64,000 nucleotides of DNA from Pteria penguin (Eukaryota; Mollusca; Bivalvia; Pterioida; Pteriidae): NCBI GenBank assembly GCA_035048485.1, contig CM068589.1, forward strand, positions 3,412,501 to 3,476,500, in the 5' to 3' direction. The stretch's first letter is position 1; each line of letters starts with the position of its first letter. This document shows positions 34,057-45,234 of the stretch, one piece after another. The notes beneath the pieces are model-generated. The model had not been told where the DNA came from. It did not search any database and saw nothing but the letters and a program-made list of their open reading frames with translations. Both the position numbers and the translations under genes were made by a program.

Positions 34057-35364
34057 CTAGTGTCTTAAATCTTGATTCTTTTTCCTCCTTTTTGCCCAAT
34101 CCACAGTCTCTAGAAGAGATACTCTAGCTTTTTCGTTATTCCACACCACATCTTTCATGTAAAAAGATGTAAATCTTATTTCAGAAGCCCAGTGTGCTGC
34201 TTGCAAAATGTCTTTAATCGACGCACCGTTGAATAATGCCCAAGAGGATGATAAACGTCTGGTATCATGGGCTCTCACAGTTAATAGAGTTTGATTAGGC
34301 ATGTTCTCATAAACAAAACGTATAAGAGACACAATCCATCTTGATATTGTTGATTTTGCAGCTGCTTTATTTAAGCCCTTTTGATAAGTGATAAATAAAT
34401 TGAAAACTTGTGATCTTAAAATCTTAGTTCTTTCAATATAGAGTTTTAAAGCCCTGCATGGACATAGGAGAAAATCCTCAGAGTCTGTTGCATATGAACT
34501 AAAATAAGGTTTCCATGCCTTTCCGATTCGTTGTGTCTTAGCGAGAAACTTTAAGTTAGGAAGTAATCTCACTCCATGGTTGTCAAATTTCATATTTTCT
34601 GTATCAATCGATAAAGCATGTAATTCACTAACTCGAGAAGCTGTAGCAAGCGTAAGTAAAAATATTGTTTTCCAAGTTAGGTATTTTAATTCACAAGATG
34701 ACAACGGCTCAAAAGGATAACGAGTTAAAGCCATGAAAACTGACGGCAAGTCCCAATTTGGAATTAGCGGCCTGACGCTAGGACTGCTATTAAATATTCC
34801 TTTAATAAGATTTGATAAAATTTTATCTTGACTTATAGAGAACTCGTGTTTTCCTTTATGTATTGATGCAATTGCAGATCTATATCCTGAAATAGTTGTT
34901 GCTTTTACATCCCTTTGTTCATGTAGATACACAAAAAAATCTACAATATTCTCTATAGAGAAAAAAGACGGACTGACAGATTGTTGGTCACACCATTTTC
35001 TGTAGATCGCCACTCTAGCATCATATAGCTTTCTTGTGGACGGTCTTTTGGCTTTAGTGATATATTTTTTAGCTTTTTTAGAAATTCTTTTTGCAGAAAC
35101 CTGTGACTTGCTTTCCAATTTACCAGATTTAGACTTTCTGGATTTTTGTGTATTATTTGTCCTCTTTGCTGACTTAGCATTTTTTGAGTTATTGGTAGTT
35201 TTCTGTGAAAGTCTATTGGTAACGACAGAAGATTCGGGTAACAGGATTGCCTTGGAGCTAATGGTGCTATTAGAATCAATACACACTGTTCTGTTCGAAC
35301 TTTCCTCAAGACTTGCCGTATCAAAATCGGTGGTGGAGATACATATGCATAAAAATTTATCCAA
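34057..35364 (-). CDS. DIRS tyrosine recombinase
   Basis: An open frame of 435 codons. An N-terminal Lys/Ser-rich stretch is followed by an SAM-like region (TISGYRSAIASIHKGK) and the catalytic domain: TASRVSELHAL (first Arg), TVRAHDTRRLSS (His-x-x-Arg), AAHWAS and TSFYMKDVV (nucleophilic Tyr). All catalytic residues are present in order R, HxxR, H, Y. It would join the circular cDNA to the chromosome. The start overlaps the end of the RNase H frame in another frame, as usual in DIRS. This is the longest open frame in the window, though the element as a whole is defective. Confidence 0.88.
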   Translation of the reverse strand: MDKFLCICISTTDFDTASLEESSNRTVCIDSNSTISSKAILLPESSVVTNRLSQKTTNNSKNAKSAKRTNNTQKSRKSKSGKLESKSQVSAKRISKKAKKYITKAKRPSTRKLYDARVAIYRKWCDQQSVSPSFFSIENIVDFFVYLHEQRDVKATTISGYRSAIASIHKGKHEFSISQDKILSNLIKGIFNSSPSVRPLIPNWDLPSVFMALTRYPFEPLSSCELKYLTWKTIFLLTLATASRVSELHALSIDTENMKFDNHGVRLLPNLKFLAKTQRIGKAWKPYFSSYATDSEDFLLCPCRALKLYIERTKILRSQVFNLFITYQKGLNKAAAKSTISRWIVSLIRFVYENMPNQTLLTVRAHDTRRLSSSWALFNGASIKDILQAAHWASEIRFTSFYMKDVVWNNEKARVSLLETVDWAKRRKKNQDLRH

Positions 35365-36535
35365 CTGACACTAAGAGCATCGGTTGCCCATGCTTCTCTC
35401 TCTGGGTAAGGGGAGCCATACACATGGAGCTTCTTGTTCTCCTTCGTTGCAAACAAATCTATGTTTGGTTGAGTGAAGACTTGAAACACAATTTTTACTA
35501 TGTTTGAGTCCAAGCTCCACTCTGTTATTCTTATTGTTATTCCTCGAGAGAGATTCTCTGCTAATATATTGCGTTTCCGTGGTATGTGAGCTGCCTAAAT
35601 CGAAATATTGCAGTCCCTCGCCCACAGAAGGATCTCCCATGTCAGAGAGCATAGTTGTAACGAACTTGTTTGTTCATGTATGCCACTACAGCTGAGTTGT
35701 CGCACCTCAACAGTATCCTTTTGCCTATCAAAAGATGCTGAAACTATTGGATAGCAATTTGAATGGCCTTCATTTCTAGCCAATTTATGTGATTTTTCTT
35801 TTGAAGAGGACTCCATGTGCCTGAAATTTGATGTTTGTCCATATGTGCACCCCAGCCCGTTAGTGACGCATCCGTCCAAATAATTATAGGCTGAGGGAGA
35901 TGCAATAGTTTCCCTATTAATAAACTGTTCTGGTTCAGCCACCATTTGAGATGTTGTATAAGAGAATCCTTGACTGGGATTGGTTGTAGTAGACTGTCTT
36001 TGTGGGGGCTCCAAAAACAAAGGACATAAAATTGGATAGGGCGCATATGTAAGCGAGCCCAAGGTACAAGGTCTATACATGAAGTCTTCAGACCTAAAAG
36101 ACGTAAAATCTCTGTGCTGGATGCTGAGGTTGAGATATTATGATTTTGACCTCCTCCATTAGATTGATGCATCTGTCCCAAGATGGATAAATCATCCCTT
36201 TGTTGAGATTGAATATTGATCCCAGATATTGGATAATCTGTTTGGGTTCCAACTGAGACTTGGTGAAATTCACAATTATTTTTATTGAAATGTTCAGTTG
36301 AGATGGAATATTTCAGATCATCATTAGTTTTAAAAGCTCGAATTTTACCCTTTGCCTGCCATTCATTATCGACCTCAAGTAAGGACTGAATAGCAAAGCC
36401 ATCCAAGGGCATTTTATGTTTATGTTTATGTTGAGGTTTTGATAACATAGGTCTGTTAGAGATATAAGAGACAAAACCCTGGTTGTTGTTCCCATCTGAA
36501 AGATTTATGTTGAATTCCTTGGCTACTTTAATCAT
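34953..36535 (-). pseudogene. DIRS RT remnant and RNase H region
   Basis: The frame 36535-35744 starts with low-complexity gag-like sequence, then LGLKTSCIDLVPWARLHMRP (the connection after RT), then RNase H motifs WTDASLTGWGAHM, GTWSP and NWLEMKAIQIAIQ. After a stop near 35743 the frame 35513-34953 continues with QPNIDLFATKENKKL, EREAWATDALSVSW, AYVSPPPILI, the segment typical after RNase H in DIRS polyproteins. The RT palm between gag and connection is deleted. Confidence 0.75.
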
Positions 36536-36672
36536 AAAGCTTTGCCAATCACTAGATGTATGTACATCATCACTTGAAAGAACCGAGCATGAATCGTTAT
36601 AAAGATCATTCGGGTCAGAGTGAGCTACGGACTGATTGTCAGAGACAAAGTCATAATTTGTATCTGTGATAT

Positions 36673-37002
36673 CTAAATATTATCTGCATGTGACTCGTTA
36701 TCAGAAAAAGATGAAGAAGAAGGCTGAAGCCTACTGTATCTTTTCTTAGCTCTAGAATTTTCCGTGTTGTCAGGCTTTTGGAAAGAAACAGTTTGCGTGA
36801 CGCCAACGGAATTGTTTGCAGTATTAACATAAGAGCTCTTGTTGCTAATCATATCCTGTATGCGTTTATCAATGAGAGAATTGAAAAATTGCTCATTGGA
36901 AAGGGGTGGATTTAAATTAAATCTAAATGGCATGCATGGATAACTGTTTCCCATATAGGAAACTTGAGGGAATGTATTTCCCATATATGGGATGTATGTC
37001 AA
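36673..37002 (-). CDS. DIRS gag-like ORF1 fragment
   Basis: 110 codons just inside the right inverted repeat, rich in Asn/Ser/Pro/Met with a basic SRAKKRYSRLQ segment and a Ser run. The position fits a DIRS ORF1, but there is no recognisable domain. Confidence 0.5.
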   Translation of the reverse strand: MTYIPYMGNTFPQVSYMGNSYPCMPFRFNLNPPLSNEQFFNSLIDKRIQDMISNKSSYVNTANNSVGVTQTVSFQKPDNTENSRAKKRYSRLQPSSSSFSDNESHADNI

Positions 37003-37020
37003 TAAGACAGTATGTCCGAA

Positions 37021-37180
37021 TATAAACTGAAGAGCATGTTTAGGGAAGGTAACTCATGCGTAGACTATGTAGTCTATTCGTACGAAGACTATTCGGACAT
37101 GACCGTAGGAGTTCGAGAATATTGCAAATAGTTATACATGCTGGTAAGTACAAATTTTGATGTAAACAGGGAGTGACGCT
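37021..37180 (+). repeat. DIRS right inverted terminal repeat
   Basis: Pairs with 33670-33828. The outer part, near AGTACAAATTTTGATGTAAA, also matches the left internal region. Confidence 0.82.
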
Positions 37181-37720
37181 GACCATTGACGGAGATATCT
37201 GATCTGCAGAAGATGGTGTTGGAAATGTAGTCTGTATCGAGAGTAAAGGTAAGACACGTGGGTTCGTCTGAGCGAAGTTGCTGTCTGACACAGTTACGGT
37301 TGCTAGTGAGAGAGCCAAATGCAGTGGTTATTGTTTGCTGGTCTAATGATGGTGTCGAGCACCTGTGGGATGGACGTGGCTGCTATGGAGTCGTCGCTGA
37401 TTGATGATTCATGGATATCAGTTTCCATCTAGAAGGACTTGCGGTTGGTGATGCCAAATGATGTCCGGTTATGTTAATTCTGTGTAGGAGATTATTTTAC
37501 CTAGAAGTCTGCTTGCCTCTGTTGCGTAGAGGATCGTCTTATTTCCATCGTTAAGCCTGGTACTTTCTGTCGTTGGGCTGTCTCGCCGCAGGTTCTGCAA
37601 CAGTAGCTGAGATCTTTACGTTACCGTGCCGCTTGTGGGAAATCTGCTCTAGTCATACCAGTGCAAGTCATATAGATTTGGATGCTATAGAAATCGATGA
37701 CTACAACTTTTGCGAGGACG
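37181..37720. other. Less AT-rich unassigned sequence
   Basis: More GC-balanced than its surroundings. A - strand ATG frame at about 37437-37312 (METDIHESSISDDSIAATS) is suggestive of an exon, but I cannot support splice sites or a homologue. Confidence 0.3.
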
Positions 37721-37722
37721 TA

Positions 37723-38735
37723 CAGTGAGGTGCAGTCCTAACATAACATTATGTTAACGTCGCGTTAACGTGAAGTTTGCTTTCCTCGTGCGCTTAGGAC
37801 TACTGAGCACACGCGTCTGCGTTAACGCAGATTTCCTCGTGAACTTATATTCGAGACCGCGTTAACGCGCTTGACTGCCGCGTTCACGCGCTTGGCTGCC
37901 GCGTGAACGTGCCTGACAGCCACGTTCGCTTGCTTACAACTTAAAACTTACATTAACATGTACATAGAGAAGGAATTGAAGGAGATTCGATATATAGATT
38001 TTATATTGGAATAAAAGAACATATTACTATGTGCATGTAGGTAAATATTTAGAATTAAATAAAACGCTTATGAGTTAGGGATGAGTTTTTAAAATATTGA
38101 ATACAATTTCCGAACATTGAATAAATAATAATAGTGACGATAATCATGGTATTAATATATTATGAAAAATAGATAAATAAAAAAAAAACCCAACAATAAA
38201 TACATAAATAGGAATAAATACATAAATAAATTATAAAAAATAAAATTATTTTAAATAAATTTTATTTTAAACAAATGAATACTTAATTTATTAAAATAAA
38301 TTAATTAAATAGAATTATAATCTAATTATCCTAGATTTTTTATACTATAAACTGACGAAGTTTTTTCATAAATACCTTAGTGATTGTCTACGCCGTAATT
38401 TCCATTATCATTTTACATATGAAACCCTATAGCGGGGTGTCATTTTAATATTACATTTAATACACGTATATATAGCGACATTTGCAGTTATTAATTAGAT
38501 CCCTTTTATTTCCTCCATCCCTACCACTGCATAAGGAATTACAAATGTAGGCATGTGAACGCGCGACTGAACCGACCGCACGCGGGAAAAAATCGCGTTA
38601 ACGCGAATTTCCTCCCGCGTTAACGCAAGGAGCGCACGCGCGTCCGGTCGAGCAGTCCTAGCACGTGTGCTCAAGCAGTCCTCGTGACCGCTTTTCGCGT
38701 TAACGTGCATGTTATGTTAGGACTGCACCCATCTG
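37723..38735 (-). mobile_element. Non-autonomous TIR element (MITE), family TG1, copy M2
   Basis: Ends are CAGTGAGGTGCAGTCCTAAC and the complement with CAGATGG, flanked by TA at 37721-37722 and 38736-38737. Inverted relative to M1 with the same GTTAACGCG-rich subterminal blocks and an AT-rich centre. Confidence 0.88.
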
Positions 38736-38987
38736 TATCTGGCTATCACATTAGATACAGTTTGAAAGCATGTTGGTGAGTGGTGAATGTTCAAACCAGT
38801 AATATTCTGATATCAAAGATGGTTAAGTAATTTAAAAGTGCCCAAACCAAAAAGATGATTGAATAACTTAATGGTACTTATATAATAATTCCGACAAGCT
38901 GTTAAGTAAAAATCGATGATGAAAATTATAATATAGTTATCATATTATCTAGTTAAGCATACCACTGGATAAAATTATTCTAAGTCT

Positions 38988-38989
<2 letters not shown>

Positions 38990-39047
<58 letters not shown>

Positions 39048-39048
39048 A
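38990..39048 (+). repeat. (AG)n microsatellite
   Basis: About 29 AG units with one interruption near 39028. Confidence 0.95.
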
Positions 39049-39310
39049 TAGGTATTATGGCGTGCGTGTTATAATTTTCAACAATGCAAATATTTTTACA
39101 AAGTTTCGAAAAGCAATATTAGAAATAAGAGAAACCAAGAATTAAAGAACAAACGAAGTATTTTTGCCTTTAATATCTATTCCCGTGTGTTATAGTAGCC
39201 CTTTCATAGATTTTCCTTGATTATCTGACATGTAAAGTAACGAAATCTGAAGTTTAAGATGCAGTGCAGCATGTTCTCTAGATTTTTAACAAAAACGAAT
39301 AACAGCTCCT

Positions 39311-40205
39311 ATGCATAATATATATTATACGGAGGACATGTCTTTTAATTCTTATCGCTTTTTCTTACAGCTGAAGTTTGCCAATAAGGCATTGAACATC
39401 AGCAATATCCTCAACCATAAGAAAGTTCAGTCCTGCATTCCACCATACTTTAAATATAAAGAACCACCATGTATATCCTACAGATATACACCCAACACTG
39501 TCTCTAAACCGTTTAATTACAAACAAACTTTGAAGTGCCTAAATATCAAATATCTTACACAAAACCATGCCGCGTGTTCATGCTCCTTATCCAAATTTAC
39601 ATATAGTCCTGTTGGTTACGTCATCACTGGCGATGTCAACATTGTGAACAATCTAACTCTTCGTCAGCTATTTAGCCGGGGTCTAAAATTTAGAGAGCCT
39701 AAAACATTTGATTGGCGAACCAACTTCCGTATTGTTATGGATTCGGTAGAGGACTATCCTCGTAGCTGGGCAAAATGTGAAGAAGTTGAGCTTAATACGT
39801 TGTCAGAATGGGTTAAGAGTGGAAGAGGTTTGATACTCCCACGTATTAGTAATTTAAAAAGGAACATGAAAACCAGTTATCCGTCTGTCTTCGACGATCC
39901 AAGAGTCAAAGAAGAACTCGAAAGAATACATGACAAATATGTGTTAGTAGCAGCTGCTAAAGCCTCGAACAATATCGCTTTTATTTGCAGGCGTTTTCTA
40001 TAAACTGTCTCTTAGAGGAACTTGGCAGTAACAAATCTACTGGAAATCCCACTTACATTCGCTCTACACTGATTAGATGAAATTATTAATAACCATAAGC
40101 CAGTGTTGAGTACCTTAAACTTATGTACTAAGGATAGTGAGTTCGAGTTACCCTATTTATATTGGATCCCAGATTAAAACCTATCCTTGAAGAGGCTGAT
40201 CTATT
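39311..40205 (+). mobile_element. Penelope-like element N-terminal domain, copy F
   Basis: An open frame of 230 codons (39311-40003) corresponding to the N-terminal half of the PLE protein: KFANKALNISNILNHKKVQS, CISYRYTPNTVSKPFNYK, a CSC motif, YSPVGYVITGDVNIVNNLTL, LRQLFSRGLKFREPKTFDW, then YVLVAAAKASNN before a frameshift. Scraps to about 40205 include LPYLYWIPD, the start of RT. A second PLE begins about 20 bp later. Conserved with copy E (PAGHIITGDLN..LR.LF.KGPTYR.P) although diverged. Confidence 0.72.
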
Positions 40206-40224
40206 ATGTTTACGTTATTCGGAT

Positions 40225-42514
40225 TGATTTAAACTTAAAATGATTATAGCATTTCCATATAACAAACTTTTCCCGCGTATACCATCGCTTCCTCCTAAAT
40301 CGCAATTTATCAAGATTAAATTTGTAAATAAAGGTTTAGATCTGCTTAATATTTCTAATATTTTTCGTGATCATAGAGTCAAATCTAACATTCATCAGTA
40401 TTTCGAGAATCTTGAACCACCTCTGATTTGCTATCAGTACAAAAAACCTATTAGAAATCTTATTTTTAATTACAATGCAGTCACATGTAATCTTAATTCT
40501 CTTGACTCTATTCCATCGTCCTATTCATGCAATAATTCTAAATTCCTTTATCAGCCTGCCGGCCATATTATTACAGGTGATCTTAATTGTATTTCGGACA
40601 AATATTTACGTTCACTTTTTAATAAAGGGCCAACATATAGATTGCCGTCCAGGATAGATTTTACCAAATGCCGGGATATTGTTGAAGAAGCATTAAACAC
40701 TTATTGTAAACGATGGTGTAAAAAAGAAGGTGTAAAAATACATGTCTTGAATGACTGGAAAACTGAAATCTTAAAAATTATCGATATTCGCATCCATAAT
40801 TTTACAAGAAATTCACATTTATTCAAACAACCATATTATATACCAGTCCAGTCTATAAAAAAGAAAATGGCTGATTAACGTAATACTTATGTCTTCGTAC
40901 CTGCTGACAAAGCAGCTAATAATATTATCATAGTTTGAAAAATATACTATATTACAGTTCTTAAAACGGAATTGAACTCTACTTCTACGTATGTTGAAAC
41001 CCTATTGTTTAAAAACAAGATCCTATATGACCACTGTACATCTATGTGCGACTTCAATTTAAGCATTGATAAAAATGATCTTCCAACAATGTATTGGCTT
41101 CCCGAACTGCACAAAAATCCATATAAATCACGTTTTATATCAAATTCTAGTCATTGCTCTACAACCGTGCTTTCTAAACATATTACCTCCGCTCTTACTG
41201 CAGTTAAATCCATGTTATCAAGTATTGTAATGCTGTCTTTAGCAATAGTAACGTCAATTACTTTTGGTCTATCAAAATTTCTAACGAAGTCATTGAAAAA
41301 TTCAGTTTGAGAAATTTTTATTTTTCGACACTATATACCTCTTTACCGCATGACTTAATCAAAACAAAATTGTTGTCTCTCATACGCTGGTGTTCCAACA
41401 GAGAATCTAAATCATACATCTGTTCTTCAGTTACATCTGGAGTTTTCTCTATCAAACAATATAATTATAAATATTGGACATGTACTGAGTTGTGTAATGC
41501 CATCACATTTTTGATGGATAATATTTATGTACAGTTTAATGGCAAGACTTATCAGCGGATTATTGGGATTCCTATGGGCACTAACTGCGCTCCCCTTATA
41601 GCAGATTTATTTTTATATTCTTATGAGAGAGACTTTATGCATTCTATTCAAACTTCTAAATGTTTTGACCTTATTAATAAGTTCAATGACACCTCTAGAT
41701 ATCTTGATGATATTTTAGTTATCGATAACCCTTAGTTTGAAAACTATATCACTGACATTTATCCATCTGAACTTGAATTAAACAAAGCCAATACTTCCGA
41801 CCATGAACCTTTTTTGGACTTGAATATTACAATTATTAACAACAATATGCATACAAACATATATGATAAACGTTGGATTTCCTATTGTAAGTTTCCATTA
41901 TCTAGATGGTGATGTCCGCAGACTCCCATCATATGGTGTGTATATTAGTCAATTAGTTCGGTTTGCTAGAGCCTGCAATAAAGTTTTGGATTTTCGCGAA
42001 AAACAATTCTAAGATTACCTTTAATCTTCTTACTCAGGGTTATAGATAGCATAAACTTCGAAAAAAGTTTGGTAAATTTTATAGATCTTATTCAGACATT
42101 TTATCTAATTTGGGACATGTTACTTTACAACAATATATATCCAGCTGAATTTCCCATCCCATTTTCTACAGTGATCTATTGTACAAACTAAGGAGGGTCA
42201 AACGTTCCGATAATTTCATATCGGAGGGTTCTAAAATTATTAAACGCCTTCGACATCGACAGTATGACCCCGAGATTATCGTTAAGGTCATAGGTCTTGT
42301 ATTGGGTCCCTCTACAACCCAAATGCAGACTTTTACTTGAGCGTTGCATGCTGACTAAGAAGGCGGTGGGGGCACTATAAGGGCCTTTTCCAAACCTTCT
42401 CAGAGGAGACAAGGTCCTGATCCTCGTCCCGTCTGACTGTTAGTCAGGACCCCTATTGATCAAGGATCTGAGCTCGCTTACAGACGGGCAGAACACGGTT
42501 TACTTATGTTGATC
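40225..42514 (+). mobile_element. Penelope-like RT element, family 2, copy E (most complete)
   Basis: The longest family-2 copy. The N-terminal domain is open from 40240 to 40878: KIKFVNKGLDLLNISN, CYQYKKPIRNLIFNYN, a CNNSKF motif, QPAGHIITGDLNCISDKYLR, FNKGPTYRLPSRIDFTKC. It is then broken by stops at 40876 and 40939. The RT part includes MYWLPELHKNPYKSRFIS, a frameshift near 41208, STLYTSLPHDLI, IPMGTNCAPLIADLFLYSYE and RYLDDILVIDNP-stop (41733). The 3' part is degenerate to about 42514, where a LINE begins. The N-terminal domain has no GIY-YIG signature that I can see. Confidence 0.8.
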
Positions 42515-42527
42515 TCTCACTTCCGGT

Positions 42528-43139
42528 ATGGCAACGACCGGTGTATTTTTGGTACCTTTTCATACTTTGGAACCGGTCAGAAAGGAAAATTTTAATGATT
42601 CATTAAGAGACACTTTTAAACTTTTAACTGGTGAGTGGCAACTGAACATGTTCCTAGCAGAAACCAAGATGGACTCTACATTTGTTGATGCCCAGTTTCA
42701 AGTCCATGACTACATGCTATGGAGGGCAGACAGAGACGCCAAGGGTGGCGGACTTCTAGCTTATTTAAGATCTAGTATAGCAGGGGATCGCAAAAAGCAA
42801 ATTGAATTCCAAAATATTGAATCTAAAGGCATAGAATTACACTGCAATGGTCACAAATGGTTTATTTCAGGGGTATACAAACCACCATCTATGCCCAACC
42901 AAGCATTTATATCTGATTTGAGCTCTACTGTAGACAAGATCACATCACAGTATGGCAATTTTATTTTTATTGGTGATTTTAATTTCGATATGTCAAATAA
43001 AACGAAAGACTCCACCATCAATTACCTTAATGACATTTTTGATCTTACTAACGTGATAAAGAAAACAACGTGCTTTACTAATATCGGCATTATTAATGCA
43101 TTATTTCAATGGTGCTTTGATGAAAGCAGTGTGCCGTAA
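42528..43139 (+). pseudogene. LINE AP-endonuclease domain (C-terminally truncated)
   Basis: Frame of 203 codons. Motifs in order are FLAETKMDSTF (metal-binding Glu), YMLWRADRDAKGGGLLAYLR, FISGVYKPPSM and IFIGDFNFDMSNKT (GDFN with catalytic Asp/Asn), then FDLTNVIKKTTCFT. The usual terminal SDH motif is missing; the frame departs at about 43100. Confidence 0.82.
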
Positions 43140-43309
43140 GAAAATGCTACACCACAAATACCAAAAGTGCAGGATTAAAGCAAGTTATGATCTTTACAAA
43201 AACAAAGAAACTTAGTTCATAAAATTAAAAGGAAATCCATAAAAGAATACGTTTCCAAATAATCTTAAAAAAAGGCACAAGTGGTACCCATACATAAGAA
43301 AAATAGCAT

Positions 43310-44328
43310 ACTAGAGAAAGGTAACCATAGACATCTTGGTGTGTTACCAATTTTTCGAAATTTTTTGACCGAACAATTAACAGCCAATTTGCTGACCACT
43401 TTAGTACCCTTTTAAACACATACCTAGCAGCTTTTCATGGCTGGCTATGGTTGTCAATCAACCCTTCTTAGAATTGTAGAGGACTGGAAAAAAGCCCTAG
43501 ATGAAAACAGGTTTGTAGGTGCAATTCTTATGGACCTGTCAAAAGCATTTGACTGTCTCCCACATGACCTTCTTCTTCTTAAACTTAGAGAATATGGTTT
43601 GTCAACATCTGCCACAAATCTTATTGAATCATATCTCTCTAATAGAAGCCAGTATGTGAAATTAGGATCTGTGACAAGTTCGTATGAAACCATCTTCATA
43701 GGAGTGCCACAGCGATCCATTCTGGGATCTGTGCTGTTTAACATCTTTATCAATGATATCTTCATGTTTGTAAGGAACTCTACTATAAACAACTATGCTG
43801 ATGATAATACCTTGTCAGACATCAGTGAGGACCCTGAGCTAGTGAAGAAATATCTTATTGAGGATAGTAAAATTCTAATAGATTGGTTCAAAATAAACAG
43901 AATGCAAGCAAATCCAGAAAAAGTTCAAGCCATTGCCATCGGCCAAAAATCAGCCAACCAAATGCATAGTTTTACATTGGATAATGTTAATTTTGCTTGC
44001 GAAAATGAAGTCCAAATTTTAGGTGTTACCATAGACTTCATACTACATTTCAACTCATATATCCAGCATATGTAAAACGATCTCGAATCAACTGAATTGC
44101 CTTAAATGAATTGAGAAATACTTGTCACGTTTAAGGAAGTTGACCATCTATCATTCCTTCATACTTATGAACTTTAATTACTGTCCTCTCACATGGCAGT
44201 TCTGTAGTGAAAGTAACACCAAAAAGGTAGAACGAATCCAAGAGAAAGCCCTCCGTTTCATCTATGACGAGGAACTTTTAAATAGGTTAAATTTACCGTA
44301 TAAGATTTATTGCTATAGAAACTTTTAA
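43310..44328 (+). pseudogene. LINE reverse transcriptase domain
   Basis: Decayed palm start (GVLPIFRNF) from 43345, then an open frame 43437-44075: YGCQSTLLRIVEDWKKALD, GAILMDLSKAFDCLPHDLLL (first catalytic Asp), IGVPQRSILGSVLFN (usual QG and GP changed), NNYADDNTLSDIS (catalytic YADD) and EVQILGVTID. A further frame at 44122-44328 gives HSFILMNFNYCPLTWQFCSE and RIQEKALRFIYDE. Frameshifts at about 44075 and 44328 show inactivity. Confidence 0.85.
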
Positions 44329-44889
44329 ATTCTTGCACAGGGAGAGCCCAAAATTCCTACATGGCATTGTCTCTTATAAAAACAATAATTACAATTTTAG
44401 ATACCAGAACACAAGGTACGGGTTACAATCATTTAGACACAAGGCTGCATCCATTTAGAACTCTCTTCCTAAAGATGCTCGGGGACTATCCAATTTTAAC
44501 CAATTCAAAACTTTTATCAACACTTGGGATGGGCCAGACTGCAAATGCAGCTTTTGTAGAAATAACATAACATAAACACATTGGTTGTAGCCTTGTGAAC
44601 GCTGTTGTTTACTATGTTTAGTGCTGAATTTACAGCTTTATTTTCAGCTTCGTTTTGTGTTTTAGTTTAGTTCTGCTTCTTTATTATAATTATGATGCTC
44701 TCAGTCTTTTATTTTAAGTTTTGCTTTTGTATGTTTTGGTGTTGTCTTTTATGTATGACGTGTGTGTAAGGCCTCCCTGCGCTTGTTTGTTTTATCTGCC
44801 TAGTTTCATACCAAATATTTTTATTTCATGTCTTCATCCGTTCTCCCGGTTCACAACAGAACAGAAATAAAGCGCATATTTCCCCTGTC

Positions 44890-45085
44890 ACATGTTTTGA
44901 CGGTTGGATTGACTCAAGTCACTTGTCCTAAGTCGATATCGTAACAGCAGCACAATCGAATATTTTTGTAATGTCGTTCGGTGTATAATCTACTATGTTT
45001 ATTTTGTGTGTGTGTGTGTGCAGGTCATTGGTGATTTGTGTCATACAGCATTGTCAGATGTCTTCTTTTTCTCTCTTGTATTGAT
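44890..45085 (+). repeat. PLE-tail dispersed repeat (copy 5)
   Basis: TCGATATCGTAACAGCAGCA, TTTTTGTAATGTCGTTCGG, GTCATTGGTGATTTGTGTCA, CAGATGTCTTCTTTTTC. It follows the LINE, so it is likely the displaced tail of PLE copy E. Contains a short GT run. Confidence 0.7.
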
Positions 45086-45234
45086 ATGAAGCAGAATGCG
45101 TAAGTCTCTGCTCTCCAAATGCAATAAGCAATTAACATTTCGGTTCATTCTTACATACAAATACATTGAGAGTGCATCTCCTGCTTCATGGCTTGATACA
45201 ATCCTATGACCAGTGATTATGGTTTATGAGCTAT

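Larger units (their letters stand above)
33645..37180 (-). mobile_element. DIRS-like tyrosine-recombinase retroelement (internally deleted)
   Basis: Bounded by inverted repeats of about 150 bp (33670-33828 and 37021-37165, sharing for instance GAGCATGTTTAGGGAAGGTA on one strand). Near the left end, 33846-33985 repeats parts of the left terminus in direct and inverted orientation, like the internal complementary region of DIRS elements. Coding order on the - strand is gag-like, RT remnant/RNase H, tyrosine recombinase. The RT palm with its catalytic aspartates is missing, so the element is defective. DIRS elements integrate circular DNA by a recombinase and make no target duplication. Confidence 0.85.
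42515..44885 (+). mobile_element. Non-LTR retrotransposon (LINE, Jockey/CR1-type), internally deleted
   Basis: Inserted at the 3' part of PLE copy E. It has an AP-endonuclease domain, a deletion or frameshifted stretch, an RT domain, a C-terminal segment and an A/T-rich 3' UTR with AATAAA near 44867. The RT is broken from the endonuclease by stops between 43137 and 43430. Clade assignment rests on motif style. Confidence 0.8.
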
